Under the pieces are notes generated by a model. The model saw only the letters and a program-made list of their open reading frames with translations, ran no database searches and was not told where the DNA came from. Shown piece by piece: positions 52,453 to 62,800 of a stretch of DNA of 64,000 bases. Source of the stretch: Flavobacterium pectinovorum (lineage in GTDB: Bacteria; Bacteroidota; Bacteroidia; Flavobacteriales; Flavobacteriaceae); assembly GCF_022802975.1 (NCBI RefSeq), contig NZ_JAFEVZ010000003.1:248001-312000 (forward strand). The letters run 5' to 3'. A program made the translations under genes and the position numbers. How positions within the stretch are numbered: the first letter of the stretch is position 1; each line of letters begins with the position of its first letter.

Positions 52453-53541
52453 ATGAGCATTAAAAAACACAACTGGACCAAAGACGAAATAATCGCCATA
52501 TATAACAAACCTATAATGGATTTGCTTTACGAAGCAGCAACCATTCACAGACAAAATCATGATCCAAATGTAGTTCAGGTATCTACTTTATTATCAATTA
52601 AAACCGGAGGCTGTCCTGAAGATTGCGGTTATTGCCCACAGGCTGCACGTTACAACACAGGTGTTGAAGGAAATGATTTAATGAGTGTAAGTCAGGTAAA
52701 AGCTCAGGCTTTGCGTGCAAAATCAAGCGGATCATCCCGTGTTTGTATGGGAGCAGCCTGGAGAAACGTAAAAGACGGTGAAGAATTTGATCAGGTTTTA
52801 GAAATGGTTCGTACCATCAACAAACTGGATATGGAAGTTTGCTGTACTTTGGGTATGATTACCGAAAATCAGGCACAGCGTCTGGCTGAAGCCGGTTTGT
52901 ATGCGTACAACCACAACTTAGATACTTCTGAGGATTATTATAAAGATGTTATTTCGACACGTGCTTTTGAAGACCGTTTAGAAACTATCGAAAATGTTCG
53001 TAAAACCAACGTTACGGTTTGCAGCGGCGGAATTATCGGAATGGGAGAAAGTATCGAAGACAGAGCCGGAATGCTGGTTGCACTTTCGACATTAAATCCA
53101 CAACCGGAATCTGTGCCAATCAATGCTTTGGTAGCTGTTGAAGGAACTCCGATGGAAGATGAAAAACCGGTTGAGATCTGGGAAATGATTCGTATGGTAG
53201 CCACTACCAGAATCGTAATGCCGGATACTCAGGTACGTTTATCTGCCGGAAGAACCAATATGAGCCGTGAAGGACAAGCAATGTGCTTTTTTGCCGGTGC
53301 AAATTCTATTTTTGCAGGAGACAAATTGCTTACCACACCAAATCCTGATGTACACGAAGACATGAAAATGTTCGAAATGTTAGGATTGAATCCGCAAAAA
53401 CCTTTTACAAAAGTATCACAGCCTAAAACGGTTGAAGCAGCAGATTCTCAATTTGCTCCGTTGGGTGAAAAACCAAAATGGTCAAGACCCGGACATACTA
53501 TCGAAAGAAATCTTGAAGCTTCAGGAAAATTAAAAGTTTAA
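52453..53541 (+). CDS. bioB: Biotin synthase
   Basis: Radical SAM enzyme inserting sulfur into dethiobiotin. 362 residues. The radical SAM cluster ligands are C54, C58 and C61 (GGCPEDCGYCPQ), and cysteines for the auxiliary iron-sulfur cluster include C98 (SRVCMGAAW) and C130/C131 (EVCCTLGM). YNHNLDTSEDYY and the arginine of VRLSAGRTNMS are further BioB marks. No other biotin genes are adjacent. It has a clear promoter and a strong terminator, so it is monocistronic. I see no obvious BirA operator in the 60 bp upstream. Confidence 0.98.
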   Translation: MSIKKHNWTKDEIIAIYNKPIMDLLYEAATIHRQNHDPNVVQVSTLLSIKTGGCPEDCGYCPQAARYNTGVEGNDLMSVSQVKAQALRAKSSGSSRVCMGAAWRNVKDGEEFDQVLEMVRTINKLDMEVCCTLGMITENQAQRLAEAGLYAYNHNLDTSEDYYKDVISTRAFEDRLETIENVRKTNVTVCSGGIIGMGESIEDRAGMLVALSTLNPQPESVPINALVAVEGTPMEDEKPVEIWEMIRMVATTRIVMPDTQVRLSAGRTNMSREGQAMCFFAGANSIFAGDKLLTTPNPDVHEDMKMFEMLGLNPQKPFTKVSQPKTVEAADSQFAPLGEKPKWSRPGHTIERNLEASGKLKV

Positions 53542-53562
53542 GTTTTTTCTCAACACATAAAT

Positions 53563-53603
53563 AAAAAATGCTTTTGACTCATAATTTGTCAAAAGCATTT
53601 TTT
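53563..53603. terminator. Terminator between bioB and the convergent two-component operon
   Basis: Sixteen-base arms (53563-53578 and 53588-53603) around a 9-nt loop, with A and T runs at the ends, so it can serve both strands. Confidence 0.85.
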
Positions 53604-53604
53604 T

Positions 53605-54030
53605 TTAATCATTTGAAATCGTTTCTTTTAACTTATCTCCTAGTTTTTCAAATTCTCTAACTGTATTTCCGGAACTTAATTCTTTGTCAACATACATTTT
53701 TAAACTGCCTTTTTTAAAAGTGACGCTATAGACAATTTCATCTGCATCCATTTTTTTCCAAATCAAAACTTCTCCTTTAGAAATCAGGTATTTTTCGTCC
53801 AGATGATCCATTAGTATTCTTTTTACTTTATCATTTTTATCGAAATCAAAAGAGGCTTTAAAACCATAAGATGAATCTGAATTCTGAACCGAAACTGATG
53901 AACTCGAACTTGTAGTTTTTGTTTCTGATTTCTTGATTTTTGGAGGATTTGGCACTGCCGGTCTGCTTTGGCAATTCGCTAAAAAACTAATAGCCGTAAA
54001 AATAAACACTATAATAATTTTCATAATCAT
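53605..54030 (-). CDS. Small secreted or lipidated hypothetical protein
   Basis: A 141-residue protein (or 139 from the second Met at 54024) with an N-terminal export signal ending FLANCQS; the cysteine at 20 could be a lipidation site, or signal peptidase I may cut after Gln. A Ser/Thr-rich low-complexity linker (about 36-55) precedes a compact beta-rich domain with FKASFDFDKNDKVKRILMD. It starts 5 bp after the response regulator, so it is the third gene of the two-component operon and may be an accessory sensor or an output. No family recognised. Confidence 0.78.
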   Translation of the reverse strand: MIMKIIIVFIFTAISFLANCQSRPAVPNPPKIKKSETKTTSSSSSVSVQNSDSSYGFKASFDFDKNDKVKRILMDHLDEKYLISKGEVLIWKKMDADEIVYSVTFKKGSLKMYVDKELSSGNTVREFEKLGDKLKETISND

Positions 54031-54035
54031 CTGAT

Positions 54036-54725
54036 TTAATTGTTAATCTTAAATTCAAAACCCAATCCTCTTACGCTCGAAATACTTATTGTTGAATCTT
54101 CTTTAAAATATTTCCGTAATCTGCTGATAAAAACATCCATACTTCTGCCTGAAAAGAAATCTTCGTTGCCCCAGATTTCTCTTAAAATTTCTTCTCTTTT
54201 AATGAGTTTATTTCGATTTGCATGTAAAAAAACAATCAATTGTGCTTCTTTTTCAGTAATCCGGTGTGTGATTGTCTCGTGTTTGAGTAAGTAGTTTTCA
54301 TAATCAAAAATGTAACTACCAATTGTGAAATTCTGTTCTAAAACTTTTTCTTCAATTTTTTGAGAACGTTTTAAAATATTACCTATTCTTAGAATTAATT
54401 CTTCAACTTCAAAAGGCTTTACTATATAATCATCTGCACCCAATTTCAACCCTTTGATTTTGTCTTGCTGTAGTGATTTTGCAGTTAAAAAAACAAACGG
54501 AGTTTCCGGAAACTGGTCTACTATCTTTTCTGCTAAAGTAAAACCATCCATTTGCGGCATCATTACATCCAAAATGCAAATATCAGGTTTCGTAACGGGA
54601 AGAGATTCTAAAGCTTCTTTACCGTTCTTTTTCCAGGATACTTTAAATCCTGAAAACTCCAGATATTGTTTTAAAACTGAAGCATAATCAAAATCATCTT
54701 CTACTAATAAAATATGTTTCATCAT
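54036..54725 (-). CDS. OmpR-family response regulator
   Basis: A 229-residue regulator: receiver (about 3-118) with ED/D acidic pocket (9-11), phospho-acceptor D53 in CILDVMMP and K103 in IVKPFEVEEL, then an OmpR-type winged helix (about 130-228) with the GRSMDVFISRLRKYF recognition region. Its first codon overlaps the kinase stop (ATGATGA arrangement), so translation is coupled. OmpR proteins bind direct repeats about one helical turn apart; arrays of that kind lie just upstream of this operon and of the divergent receptor gene. I infer that these are its targets. Confidence 0.95.
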   Translation of the reverse strand: MMKHILLVEDDFDYASVLKQYLEFSGFKVSWKKNGKEALESLPVTKPDICILDVMMPQMDGFTLAEKIVDQFPETPFVFLTAKSLQQDKIKGLKLGADDYIVKPFEVEELILRIGNILKRSQKIEEKVLEQNFTIGSYIFDYENYLLKHETITHRITEKEAQLIVFLHANRNKLIKREEILREIWGNEDFFSGRSMDVFISRLRKYFKEDSTISISSVRGLGFEFKINN

Positions 54726-56092
54726 AACGGAATTGATATTAAAAATAGAGCACCTTTATTTTCTTCACTGGTTACTTTTATGTCTCCACGATATGCTTCA
54801 ACCAATTGTTTTACATAAAACAATCCCAAACCGAGACCTTTGGTATCATGAAGATTTCCTTTTTCTACTCTGTAAAACTTATCAAAAATAGTAACGTGTT
54901 CTTTTGGCGAAATTCCTTTCCCGTCATCTTTTATACTGAGTAAAAATGTATTATCCATGCAGTTCAATTCAATATTTATTTGCGTAGCACCATATTTCAC
55001 GGCATTATCCAAAAGATTAATCAAAATTGTATGGAGATGAAAGCGGTCTATTTTTAAAGTGATCATTTCTTTGATCTGCTGGCATGAGATTAAAACCTCA
55101 GGGTTAGAAAATCTGAAATCTTCTATTATTTCTTTAATTTCGTTACAACCTATTTCGATGGAAGAATTTGTATCGGCGACAGGATTAACTGAAACATTCG
55201 CAACTTGCTGAAACAATTTCTGAAGCCTGCTGTTCTGTCTTTCCAATAACGATAAAGTCGTTTTATATTCTTCATTCGACATTTGATCTTCCTTTCGCTG
55301 TAATGTTTTTATTGCGATATCCATTGTTGCCAAAGGGGTTTGAAATTCATGTGTAATGTTGTTTACAAAATCTGTTTTTATATCTGCAATTCGTTTTTGG
55401 TTAATTAAATTTTTAATGGAGAGATAATACAGATACACTACAAAAAACATTAACACCACAGAAAACAATAACAACCCTGCCATTTGACCCAAAATCGTTT
55501 TTTGCCAGCTTGCAAAACTGTAATATTGTTCTGTTTTCAGCGATAGCGTATATTTACTCTTTACAGAACCCGGATTATCAGATTCTGATTCATTAGTATT
55601 TTGCCACTTTCCGGTCGAAGAAGAAATTTCATTAGTACTTTTTACTTTATTATCAAAAATCAACAGTTTGCCATTGTAAACCGAATCCGTTTTATTATTG
55701 TTTATAATGACCAGAGATGTTAAATAATCGCTGTAACCAATTTCAAAATCTCCCGGTTTTTTAGACTTCTCCATATACCTTTTCATAGCATCGGAAAGGG
55801 AATCCTGATTTTTTTGAATGAGCCTTACATATTCTTTTTTTGCTATTTTTTTATAAACATATCCTTCAGCCAGTTTACCGGTTTGCTCCATCCAGCTGTC
55901 TTTTATGGCATCAAACTCAGAATGGTCTTCCAGCTCGGTTATTTGCTTTCTAATTTTGGTATTTACTTCCCTTTCGGTCAATTTATAAGTATTGTATATA
56001 AAATAGCCCTGAATAGCCGCCAGAGCGATTACCGTAAAAACACATGCCCCGATTAAATACGCAATTTTCTTTTTGTTTTGCATCATATACAC
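54722..56092 (-). CDS. Sensor histidine kinase (HisKA type)
   Basis: A 456-residue inner-membrane kinase. Two membrane helices (about 10-32 and 204-226) bound a periplasmic sensor of about 170 residues. The kinase core has H248 in NNITHEFQTPL, N-box N363 in NLLDNAVKYG and the G boxes DDGKGIS and GLGLGLFYV. Starts at Met1, Met3 or Met4 (56092, 56086, 56083) are all possible; a later one gives a more usual leader length given the -7 box at 56105-56112. Partner of the coupled OmpR regulator. Confidence 0.94.
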   Translation of the reverse strand: MYMMQNKKKIAYLIGACVFTVIALAAIQGYFIYNTYKLTEREVNTKIRKQITELEDHSEFDAIKDSWMEQTGKLAEGYVYKKIAKKEYVRLIQKNQDSLSDAMKRYMEKSKKPGDFEIGYSDYLTSLVIINNNKTDSVYNGKLLIFDNKVKSTNEISSSTGKWQNTNESESDNPGSVKSKYTLSLKTEQYYSFASWQKTILGQMAGLLLFSVVLMFFVVYLYYLSIKNLINQKRIADIKTDFVNNITHEFQTPLATMDIAIKTLQRKEDQMSNEEYKTTLSLLERQNSRLQKLFQQVANVSVNPVADTNSSIEIGCNEIKEIIEDFRFSNPEVLISCQQIKEMITLKIDRFHLHTILINLLDNAVKYGATQINIELNCMDNTFLLSIKDDGKGISPKEHVTIFDKFYRVEKGNLHDTKGLGLGLFYVKQLVEAYRGDIKVTSEENKGALFLISIPL

Positions 56093-56104
56093 GATTAACT
56101 AAAA

Positions 56105-56112
56105 CAAATTTA
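56105..56112 (-). promoter_or_regulatory. -7 box (TAAATTTG) for the two-component operon
   Basis: Perfect TAnnTTTG match on the minus strand. The left TTAACCC array (56150-56167) is about 50-70 bp upstream of the inferred start, a normal activator position. Confidence 0.5.
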
Positions 56113-56149
56113 CCTTAATAATTTATTTCGGCTTTCAATAAAAACCCGA

Positions 56150-56274
56150 TTAACCCTTTATTAACCCAATCTGAAAATGAATTGTCATAAAGTACGCCCT
56201 ATCAGTTTACAAATCCAGATACTAACTACTTTTTATCAAAACCCTTTAACCCTTCATTAACCCTCCATTAACCC
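56150..56274. promoter_or_regulatory. Two arrays of TTAACCC repeats with exact 11-bp period
   Basis: TTAACCC starts at 56150 and 56161 (left array) and at 56246, 56257 and 56268 (right array). Both arrays end CCCAAT. The 11-bp spacing puts each site on one face of the helix, as in OmpR-family operators. The right array ends about 35 bp before the inferred receptor start, the left array serves the two-component operon. Confidence 0.7.
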
Positions 56275-56294
56275 AATACACGCATGAGGTTTCA

Positions 56295-56302
56295 GAGATT
56301 TG
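56295..56302 (+). promoter_or_regulatory. Near-consensus -7 box (GAGATTTG) for the receptor gene
   Basis: One mismatch to TAnnTTTG, 22 nt before the ATG at 56325. A weak box fits an activator-dependent promoter with the TTAACCC array at about -35 to -63. Confidence 0.4.
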
Positions 56303-56324
56303 CATCAGACAAAATCATCAAATC

Positions 56325-58712
56325 ATGAAACAGTATCTTTTTTTATTTTTAGTATTTCCATTTTTAGGAATTGGACAGCACAAAATTTCAGGAACAATTT
56401 TGGACTCTAAAAAAGTTCCTGTTGAATTTGCTACGATTACTTTATTAAAACAACAGGATTCAATATTTTATAAAAGCACTCAAACAGAGGAAAGAGGTTT
56501 TTTTGAAATAATAGACGTTGATAAAGAAAAGTATATTTTAAAAATCAGTTCTTATGGATATTCTGAAAAATACCTGAATATTGATGTACAGTCGGACCTT
56601 CAACTCTCCTCAATTTTACTGGAACAGAATCCTGAAATACTAAATGATGTTACTATCACGACATCAAAACCAATTCTAAAAAGAAAAATTGACCGAATAG
56701 AATTTACTGTAGAAAACTCTTCCCTTTCTACTAATAATGCCTGGGAAATCCTGGGTAAAACACCCGGAGTGACTACCATGAGCAGCGGCAATCTGACTGT
56801 TCGCGGAAGCAATAGTATTCTGGTTACTATTAATGACAAAAAAGTTTATCTAACAGGTAATGAATTAAAGCAATTTCTAGAAAACACAAACGGAGAAGAT
56901 GTCAAATCAATCGAAGTTATTACAAACCCGCCAGCTAAATATGAGGCACAAGGGGCAATCGTTTTAAATATCAGGCTGAAAAAAAATGTAAAATTAGGTT
57001 ATAAAGGAACTATGAGCGGTTCTTACACACAATCTATTTATGCAAAAGGAAATATCTCTACAAGCCATATTTACAAAGGAGAAAAACTTTCACTGTCGGG
57101 GCGTTATACTTTTGGATCGGGCACTTATGTTAGAGAAGGAGTCGATTTCATTCATTATTTGGACAATTCAGGTGAAACCAATTCGATTTGGGAAAGCATC
57201 ATGAGAAGAAAAAACAAATCGGCATCACAAAATTCATTTCGTCTGGATTCAGAATATGAAATAAACAGTTCAAATACAATATCTTTTGGCGTCACTGGTT
57301 CTATGACTCCAAATGTTCATGGTTTTTATAATGTGCCCACTTATATTTATGATCGTAACAGAAATCTGGATTCTCTGTATGTTACCCAAAACAACCGAAA
57401 AAAAACATCCCGAAATAATGATTACAATTTTTCTTATGATCATAAATTTAAGGAGAAAGAAAAACTTTCTTTTTCTTCAGATTATACGCATTACTACTAT
57501 AATGAAAATCAGGATATTTTCTCTTCATTTTCATTACCCGACAGTCCTCCTTACCGACAAACTCGATTTGTAAGCGACAATACGCAAAAAATTCAGCTTT
57601 TTTCAGCACAATCAGATTATGCGAATGAAGACAACGGAATTGAGATGGGAATGAAATTTGGAAAAGTAAAAGCAGACAGCCAGCTTATTTTTAAAGATGA
57701 AATTAATGGCGAATTAATTGAAAATACAGCCAGAACTAACCAGTTTTTATATGATGAAATCATTTTTGCAGGTTACGCAAGCTATAACAAAGAAATAGAA
57801 AAATGGACGCTGAAAGCCGGATTAAGAGGAGAATATACTCAGCTAAAAGGCAATTCGGTTACGGTAACTGAAATAAACCAACAAAAATATTTTAAACTTT
57901 TCCCCACTTTTTATGCGCTTTATAAAGCCAATGAGAAACATCAAATTGGATTTTCATACGGAAAACGAATCAGCCGTCCGCAATACAGCTGGCTGAATCC
58001 GTTTAGGTCTTACTACAATGCGTATTCCTATTTTGTCGGAGATCCAAAATTACAGCCCACCATCATTCATAACCTGGATTTGACTTATACTTTAAAAGAC
58101 AAATACAATTTTGATTTGTATTACAGGCATGAAAAAAATCCATCAATGGAAATCTCGTATCAGGATTATGAAACGACTACGGTTGTCTATCATCTCACCA
58201 ACATTGAAAAAAATACTGCTTTGGGATTAGAATTCAATGCGAATCTGGTTTTCTTTGACTGGTGGGAATCCGGAATTCAAACCGGCATCAATTATACTCA
58301 GGATACTTTTTTGGGAGTTGATGAAAAATTGTACCAAAACAAACGTTTGCAGTACAACGGAAGCACCAATAACCGATTTACATTCAACAAGAAAAAAGAT
58401 TTTACTGCCGAAGCCAATTTTTATTACAACTCCCGATCTGTTCAGGGCACTTTTACTATTAGCCAATCTACGAGTTTAGACTTTGCATTTCGAAAAAAGG
58501 TATTTCATGACAAATGGGAACTTTTTGCGATTTTTTCAGATGTTTATTGCGGAGAAAAACAAACGGTTACCACTAAATATGCAAATCAGTATAATTATTT
58601 TACCGATTACAGCGATACCCGGAATTTTAAAATCGGTTTTAAATACAACTTCGGAAATCAAAAATTAAAGGAAAAAAACAGAACACAAACTGAAGAACAA
58701 AAAAGAATTTAG
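56325..58712 (+). CDS. TonB-type outer-membrane receptor (OMP beta-barrel family)
   Basis: A 795-residue outer-membrane protein: Sec signal 1-18 (LGIGQ), carboxypeptidase-like beta domain (about 19-100), plug domain (about 115-220, with GKTPGVTTMSSGNLTVRGSN and VITNPPAKYEAQG) and a large C-terminal beta-barrel ending IGFKYNFGNQ followed by a charged tail. It lacks a SusD partner and an obvious TonB box, as is usual for this receptor subfamily. It is divergent from the two-component operon and shares its repeat arrays, so it is the probable regulon member. Ligand unknown. Confidence 0.9.
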   Translation: MKQYLFLFLVFPFLGIGQHKISGTILDSKKVPVEFATITLLKQQDSIFYKSTQTEERGFFEIIDVDKEKYILKISSYGYSEKYLNIDVQSDLQLSSILLEQNPEILNDVTITTSKPILKRKIDRIEFTVENSSLSTNNAWEILGKTPGVTTMSSGNLTVRGSNSILVTINDKKVYLTGNELKQFLENTNGEDVKSIEVITNPPAKYEAQGAIVLNIRLKKNVKLGYKGTMSGSYTQSIYAKGNISTSHIYKGEKLSLSGRYTFGSGTYVREGVDFIHYLDNSGETNSIWESIMRRKNKSASQNSFRLDSEYEINSSNTISFGVTGSMTPNVHGFYNVPTYIYDRNRNLDSLYVTQNNRKKTSRNNDYNFSYDHKFKEKEKLSFSSDYTHYYYNENQDIFSSFSLPDSPPYRQTRFVSDNTQKIQLFSAQSDYANEDNGIEMGMKFGKVKADSQLIFKDEINGELIENTARTNQFLYDEIIFAGYASYNKEIEKWTLKAGLRGEYTQLKGNSVTVTEINQQKYFKLFPTFYALYKANEKHQIGFSYGKRISRPQYSWLNPFRSYYNAYSYFVGDPKLQPTIIHNLDLTYTLKDKYNFDLYYRHEKNPSMEISYQDYETTTVVYHLTNIEKNTALGLEFNANLVFFDWWESGIQTGINYTQDTFLGVDEKLYQNKRLQYNGSTNNRFTFNKKKDFTAEANFYYNSRSVQGTFTISQSTSLDFAFRKKVFHDKWELFAIFSDVYCGEKQTVTTKYANQYNYFTDYSDTRNFKIGFKYNFGNQKLKEKNRTQTEEQKRI

Positions 58713-58804
58713 AGTAGAATTATTTATTCGATTATTTAAACATGCCACTTCAATCGAATTAAAAATTTAGTCAAAAGAGTTCTTTTATTTCGATAAATAT
58801 TTTT

Positions 58805-58837
58805 AAATTGCTTGTTACACAGAGTTATAAGCAATTT
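58805..58837 (+). terminator. Terminator between receptor and cupin-like genes
   Basis: AAATTGCTT (58805-58813) pairs with AAGCAATTT (58829-58837), followed by a T run that reaches to 14 bp from the next ATG. It may also work as an attenuator for the cupin-like gene. Confidence 0.65.
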
Positions 58838-58851
58838 TTTTATTTTAACAG

Positions 58852-59712
58852 ATGAAGTTAAACCAAATCGAAAGGGTAAAAAAAATCTCAAAGTCTGAGT
58901 TTATTTCCCAATATGTAAAAAATCAAATTCCGGTTGTTATTGAAGAACTTACCGAAGACTGGCCTGCTTACCATAAATGGAAATTATCCTATATTAATGA
59001 AATTGCCGGTGACCTTATCGTTCCTTTATACGATGACAGGCCTGTAAATCATGAAGATGGCTTTAATGAAGCCCATACTAAAATGAAAATGAGTGATTAC
59101 ATTACTCTTTTAGAATCCAAACCAACCAATTACCGCATCTTTCTTTATAATTTAATGAAAGAAGTTCCTCTTTTGAAAGATGATTTTTTATGGCCTGACA
59201 TTGGTTTAAAGTTGGTCAAACAAATGCCGATGCTGTTTTTTGGCGGAGAAAATTCAAAAGTCTTCATGCATTTTGACATTGATTATTCGAATATCCTGCA
59301 TTTTCATTTTCATGGAGAAAAACAGTGTATGATTTTTGCTCCCGACCAGTCAAAATACATGTACAAAGTTCCGCATGCCTTAATTTCGAGAGAAGACATT
59401 GATTTTGACAATCCTGATTATGAAAAATTTCCTGCCCTCAAAAATGCCGAAGGTTATATTACCAATTTAAAGCATGGTGAAATGCTTTATATGCCCGAAG
59501 GTTACTGGCATTATATGAAGTATTTGACACCCGGATTTTCTATGAGTTTACGCTCATTCCCTAAAAATATTACCAATTTATCAAAAGCAGCTTATAATGT
59601 TTTTATCATGCGCCATTTTGATATTTTGATGCGAAAATTCAAAGGTCAAAAATGGATTGATTATAAAAATGAAAAGGCCATTGAAAATACGCATCAAAAT
59701 TTAATGCTTTAA
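58852..59712 (+). CDS. Cupin-like (JmjC/Cupin_8) iron-dependent oxygenase family protein
   Basis: A 286-residue cytoplasmic protein of the Fe(II)/2-oxoglutarate cupin family. The metal triad appears as H140 and D142 in FMHFDIDYSN and H220 in PEGYWHYM; K157 in GEKQ is placed to bind 2-oxoglutarate. Relatives hydroxylate proteins or small molecules. The N-terminal part (KSEFISQYVKNQIPVVIEEL) is typical of the family. It follows the receptor gene by 139 bp with a terminator between. Substrate unknown. Confidence 0.88.
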   Translation: MKLNQIERVKKISKSEFISQYVKNQIPVVIEELTEDWPAYHKWKLSYINEIAGDLIVPLYDDRPVNHEDGFNEAHTKMKMSDYITLLESKPTNYRIFLYNLMKEVPLLKDDFLWPDIGLKLVKQMPMLFFGGENSKVFMHFDIDYSNILHFHFHGEKQCMIFAPDQSKYMYKVPHALISREDIDFDNPDYEKFPALKNAEGYITNLKHGEMLYMPEGYWHYMKYLTPGFSMSLRSFPKNITNLSKAAYNVFIMRHFDILMRKFKGQKWIDYKNEKAIENTHQNLML

Positions 59713-59766
59713 ATTTTAATAACCCATTCGATAAACAAAACATCATTTACAGTTTAAGGAATTCAT

Positions 59767-59801
59767 GTCATCCTGACACTAATTTTAATTTTACTCAGGG
59801 T
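59767..59801. repeat. Partial GTCATCCTGA-type repeat
   Basis: GTCATCCTGACAC followed about 17 nt later by ACTCAGGG; a decayed member of the family seen at 2651-2716 and 34377-34412. Confidence 0.4.
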
Positions 59802-62800
59802 TTAAAAAATTATTTTTTTGACGTCCAGTGAATTTTCTGTTTTAACTTTAAACACCAGAACCTGATTCTTTGACTTCAGACTAGAGATTACTATTGTATT
59901 TTGATTGCTATTTTGTTCTAAAACCAATTTACCGGTAAGGTCATATATTTGAACTTTTTGGATTAACGATTCTTCAGATTCTATAATAATTTGCTCTTTC
60001 TTTTTGTAGACCCAAATTCTATTTCTTTCTGGCTGAATTTGAGCAAGGTTCAAATTTTTATTGGTAAACTTTAAAACAAAACGGTTATTAAAAACTCCTT
60101 TTTCAGTTGAAAAACGATAAGATCCATTCTTTAAATCATGCAGAATCATTTTATTTTTATCTTCAAGATAAACCGATTGACTGGTAAATTTTTCATCTAA
60201 ATGATCTATACTTATGCTGAAATTCCCATCAATTTGAGTTTTGTATCCTAAAACAACTTCATCTGAGTCCTCAAAAGGAAATTCCCTGCCTTGTATCGTC
60301 CAGTTTTTTTCTTCATTAAAACTATAAAAATCAATGTCCTTATTTCCATCAAATGATTCTCCGTCAAAAGCTGCATCATAACCATTAGTAGCTCCTTCAA
60401 TATAACCTATTAAAAGCTGTTTAAATGCATTTTCTTCATTGGTAAGATTAAGCCAGATTCTGCTTTTTGGGACTATTTCCTTTCTTTTGTTCGTTTTGGC
60501 CGGCTTAAAAAAAGATGAATTCTCTTCTGTAATTCGCATCTTATCATCAAACTTTACTTCTCCTGCCGTTATGCTCTGAACAAAAAAAGATTGTGCTGAA
60601 GCAATTTTTCCGTCTGGTAAAGTTTCATTTTCACCCGAAGCCAGGGCAGCCCTTGTTCCTACACCTCCCAATAAATTGTAAACGGCATAATCAGCTGAAG
60701 CATATTTATTTGCAAAGGGTGTATTATGAGTCCAGAAATAAAGTGTTCCTTTGATAACATCTGAATTGTCTCTTAAAAATACATCAGCATCAAGAGCTGA
60801 AGGATATGGATTGCCTATTAAATTATAACTGCCTGTACGGCCAATAATTGCTGTAATTTTTCCGTTAACAGGGATTCCTTTAAAAATGGCTTCGTATTTT
60901 TCAGGAATCGTTGTTGAAAATTCTTGTGGTCCGCGAATAATGTACCCTTTCCCTAAACTCATAATTGTAGAAGGGATTTGTTCTTTCCAATAATTTACAT
61001 CAGGATCAAAAGAGAAAAATTTATCTGACAATGTATTTGGAGAAACATCTTTCAATTTATGATTTTCAACAGGAGAAGACCAATAAGTATAATCAAATTT
61101 TCGGATAGGAGTTGTTTTTCGCTTAAGATGAATGATTCCGGTATTGATCATTTCATCATCTGATTGATACAAAGAGGCAGCATCTTCTAAAACCAAAATT
61201 CCGGCACCTGTATAATTGAAACTCAATCCCAACGTTTTTCCACTTGAAATTGTGACGGTCTTTGTAGAATTGATACTACAGCAACAAGCATTTGCCGAAG
61301 CTGAAAACAAATAATCTTCTTCAAAAGTCAGTTCTTTTCCGCCTGACGGAAAACCATTTGACCAATTTGTTCCATTCCATCTTGAACTGTTATTGCATAA
61401 TTTTAAACGGGCAATCCTGTGTTTGGTAACTCCTGAAACCGAATTAAAATTGCCTCCAATAATGAGTTTATAATCTGCCGTAAATCCCATCGTAAATAAC
61501 GTACTATTAAGACTTACTGAAAATGAAGAGTCAAAAATACCATTTGAAGACAAACGCAATAAACGTAAAGATGCTGTCCCGTTATAATTTCCTGAAAATG
61601 CACCTCCAATCAAAATTCTGTCATCGGGCTGTACCAAAATACTTCGAACATCGCCTTTGCTAAAACCGGTTCCTGAGTTAAAGGTGGCATCTAATGTTCC
61701 GTCTGAATTGAGCCGTAAGATTCGTTTTTTTGAAATGCCATTATAATTTAAGAAAGAACCGCCTACAATAATTTTTCCGTCAGACTGCAAATCAAGTGCA
61801 TATACGTTTTTATCGAATCCGGTACCAACAGAAAAACTACTGTCTATACTTCCGTCAGTATTCAGCCGTATTAATCTGGAATATCCTATCCCGTTAAACG
61901 TATCAAATCTTCCACCTAAGATCATTTTTCCATCAGGCTGTACTATCATCACATCAATAGTTCCGTTTGCACCTGTAGCTGCATTAAAACTAATATCAAT
62001 TGTACCATCCTGCATAAGCCGAACGATACGGCCAACAGTAACACCATTATATTTTGTAAAATTACCTGCTGCCACTATTTTTTGGTCTGACTGAATAGCT
62101 ACAGAAAATACCTGACCGTTGAAACCGCTTCCGGAAACAAAACTGTTATCTAAACTTCCATCAGGTAAAATTCGGGCAATACGATTACAAACTGTATTAT
62201 TATAACCGGTAAAACTGCCTCCTATAATTATTTTATCATCTACTTGTTTTGCCGCTGTTTTTATAGCATTATTTGCTCCTGAATGAGCCAAATTAAAAGT
62301 ATTATCCAAATCGCCATTGGGTAAAATACAGGCAATTTTAGAAGAATAAACGCCATTAAACTTAGAAAAATTACCAAAAACCATTGTTCTGTTATCTGGT
62401 AATGGCAATACTTTTAAAACCGAATTATCAAAACCAACTCCAGCTGACAGATAACTAATATCATGTGTTCCATTGAGATCAATTTTAGCCAGTTTTCCCT
62501 GATTTTGAGAATCAAAAACCGAAAAAGAACCGGCAATGTACCAATCTCCGGCAGCTGAATTTGCTAAACTATACACAGATGCAGAACCGGGACCTTCTCC
62601 CATATCAAAATCAGGTTTAATTGTTCCGTCGGGATTTAAAAACACCAATCTGTTTACATCCGCTCCGTTATACAAATCTGTAAAAGAACCACCTGCCATA
62701 ATGTTTCCTGAACCATCTATTTTTATAACATTTACAGTCCCGTTATTAAAACCTGCTCCTGATAAGAAACCGGAATCAATTGTTCCGTCAGGATTTAATC

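Noticed and set aside
56246..56274. TTAACCC repeats considered as telomere-like or CRISPR-like repeats
   Set aside because: Only five units in two short arrays, no spacers of constant length, and placement upstream of promoters fits an operator.
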